Source: a virus. From it: a DNA stretch of 21,479 nucleotides. The stretch is from positions 1 through 21,479 of IMG/VR virus record IMGVR_UViG_3300046519_000129, one strand, 5' to 3'. Below, piece by piece: positions 20,669 to 21,479 of the stretch (position 1 is the first letter of the stretch; each line of letters opens with the position of its first letter). Made by a program: the position numbers and the translations under genes. The notes under the pieces were generated by a model that saw only the letters and a list, made by a program, of their open reading frames with translations, was not told the origin of the DNA and did no database searches.

Positions 20669-21321
20669 GGATTGACCGCTCCTGAAATGTCGTCGCCCTG
20701 TTCAACGCCGACGTGTCCGTGTTCCAGGCCAATGCTGACGCCCTGGTTGTGAATGGTGGTCTCGGTGGTCACGGCCTGCTCGAAGTTGACCGGGCACTTA
20801 AAATTGGCCGACACACCGTCGAATTCGAGCGTCTTGTTGTCGTGAATCCAGATGTAGGCCGCGCCGTCATTGCTGCGCAGGCGAATGCCGTCGTTGGCAA
20901 AGTTGCTGATCGCGCCAGGTTTCGACCGGATACCCGGGATGAAGTAGGCATCGTTGATCGAGAAGCGCCGCGGCTCGGACTTGATCGCCACGCCACCCTG
21001 GTCGACCCAGGAGTCGATGCATTCCTGCGAGAAGAACAGAGCGCCCTCGGTTCCATTGGCGACCCGACATTCCAGCGTGCCGCCGGCAGCGCCCCAGAAC
21101 TGCACCGGGACGCAGATGATTGGGCGCCGCGCTTCCTGGTTGCCCTGGCGATCCTCCAGCATCAGGCCGATTTGAACTTCCGCCATCTGGGTGTCCGGAT
21201 CAAACTTCAGGACATGCCCCGGGATGCTGGTGCGCATGTTGCCTTTCAGGTACTCGCCGAAGACGTCACGCAGCATCTTGGAGAACTCTGCCTGCGTTCT
21301 TGAGGCGAGCGGATCGGTCAT
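20665..21321 (-). CDS. Gp138-type membrane-puncturing spike
   Basis: This encodes 218 residues from the ATG at 21321, which overlaps the preceding stop (ATGA). The frame is open further upstream, but that overlaps the hub-like gene. The N-terminal half forms an OB-like region (H-V-L-K-F-D-P-D-T-Q-M-A-E-V-Q-I-G, then V-P-V-Q-F-W-G-A), typical of Gp138_N or gpV-type spikes. The C-terminal half (I-R-L-R-S-N-D-G, then F-D-G-V-S-A-N-F-K) is a beta-helix-like repeat, and the tail carries H-x-H (G-H-V-G-V, E-H-G-H). It pierces the outer membrane at contraction. No lysozyme domain is fused. Confidence 0.86.
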   Translation of the reverse strand: MTDPLASRTQAEFSKMLRDVFGEYLKGNMRTSIPGHVLKFDPDTQMAEVQIGLMLEDRQGNQEARRPIICVPVQFWGAAGGTLECRVANGTEGALFFSQECIDSWVDQGGVAIKSEPRRFSINDAYFIPGIRSKPGAISNFANDGIRLRSNDGAAYIWIHDNKTLEFDGVSANFKCPVNFEQAVTTETTIHNQGVSIGLEHGHVGVEQGDDISGAVNP

Positions 21322-21479
21322 CTGGTGGCCCTTTGGGAAATTCCGGCTTGCGCCGCCGCGCTGAGTCGCAGGCAGCTGATCTGGCTTTCCCACTGGTCGC
21401 CGTGGGAATCCCCCGCGAACACCAGTGAGTTGACCTTGTAGAAGCCCTCGCCAATCGTGCGGGGGATGTCGTAGAAGAA
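21318..21479 (-). CDS. C-terminal end of a baseplate hub-like protein (partial)
   Basis: Only the last 53 codons are in the window; the 5' part lies beyond the right edge. The sequence includes F-Y-D-I-P-R, then F-Y-K-V-N-S-L-V-F-A-G-D-S-H-G-D-Q-W. This resembles the end of hub-type proteins encoded directly before the spike gene in contractile phages. The TGA at 21318-21320 overlaps the spike ATG. The assignment rests mainly on gene order. Confidence 0.6.
   Translation of the reverse strand, partial: FFYDIPRTIGEGFYKVNSLVFAGDSHGDQWESQISCLRLSAAAQAGISQRATR

Overview
This window is phage DNA from a temperate tailed phage, most likely resident in a Pseudomonas host. Most of it is GC-rich. The integrase, AlpA, GH19 endolysin, DUF2612 and Gp138-type tail proteins resemble families common in Pseudomonas prophages. 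The host assignment rests on family resemblance and codon style only. Gp138-type spike, gp25-like wedge, baseplate J and DUF2612 proteins indicate a contractile (myovirus-type) tail. No rRNA, tRNA, insertion sequence or CRISPR array was seen.

Left half (1-9978), almost all on the plus strand: a rightward operon of small accessory genes. It holds small HTH and RHH proteins, an NdpA/YejK-type nucleoid-associated protein, a 601-residue C5-cytosine DNA methyltransferase with a repeat-rich recognition region, several unknown proteins, a lambda-type protein phosphatase, an AlpA-like excisionase/regulator and a P4-type tyrosine integrase. Three minus-strand singletons (1696-1908, 3296-3799, 5697-5813) interrupt it. 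Each abuts the stop codon of a plus-strand gene; one carries a HEPN-like R-N-x3-H motif. Nearly every gene start here that is not translationally coupled has a small GC-rich hairpin 0-6 nt upstream of its Shine-Dalgarno (SD) sequence.

Middle (9979-12453): a 230-nt gap after int that could hold attP, then a small conserved-looking gene, and a coiled-coil gene plus SRAP (YedK/HMCES-type) gene preceded by a near-consensus LexA box. An AT-rich two-TM membrane protein follows and looks like a lysogenic-conversion (moron) gene.

Right half (12481-21479), all minus strand: late genes. In transcription order these are a partial hub-like protein, Gp138-type spike, gp25-like wedge, baseplate J, DUF2612 protein, HxH tail-collar fibre, fibre-assembly-like protein, terminase small and large subunits, a second long fibre-like protein, a rho-independent terminator and a GH19 endolysin. 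The genes from hub to fibre assembly overlap by 1-4 nt, as do terS and terL.

The order (accessory operon ending in xis-like and int genes, gap, moron/SOS genes, late genes facing back) matches a lambda-type phage map read across attP. This suggests a free or circular phage genome or tandem prophages, rather than a single prophage end next to host DNA. No repressor, replication, holin or spanin gene was recognised.
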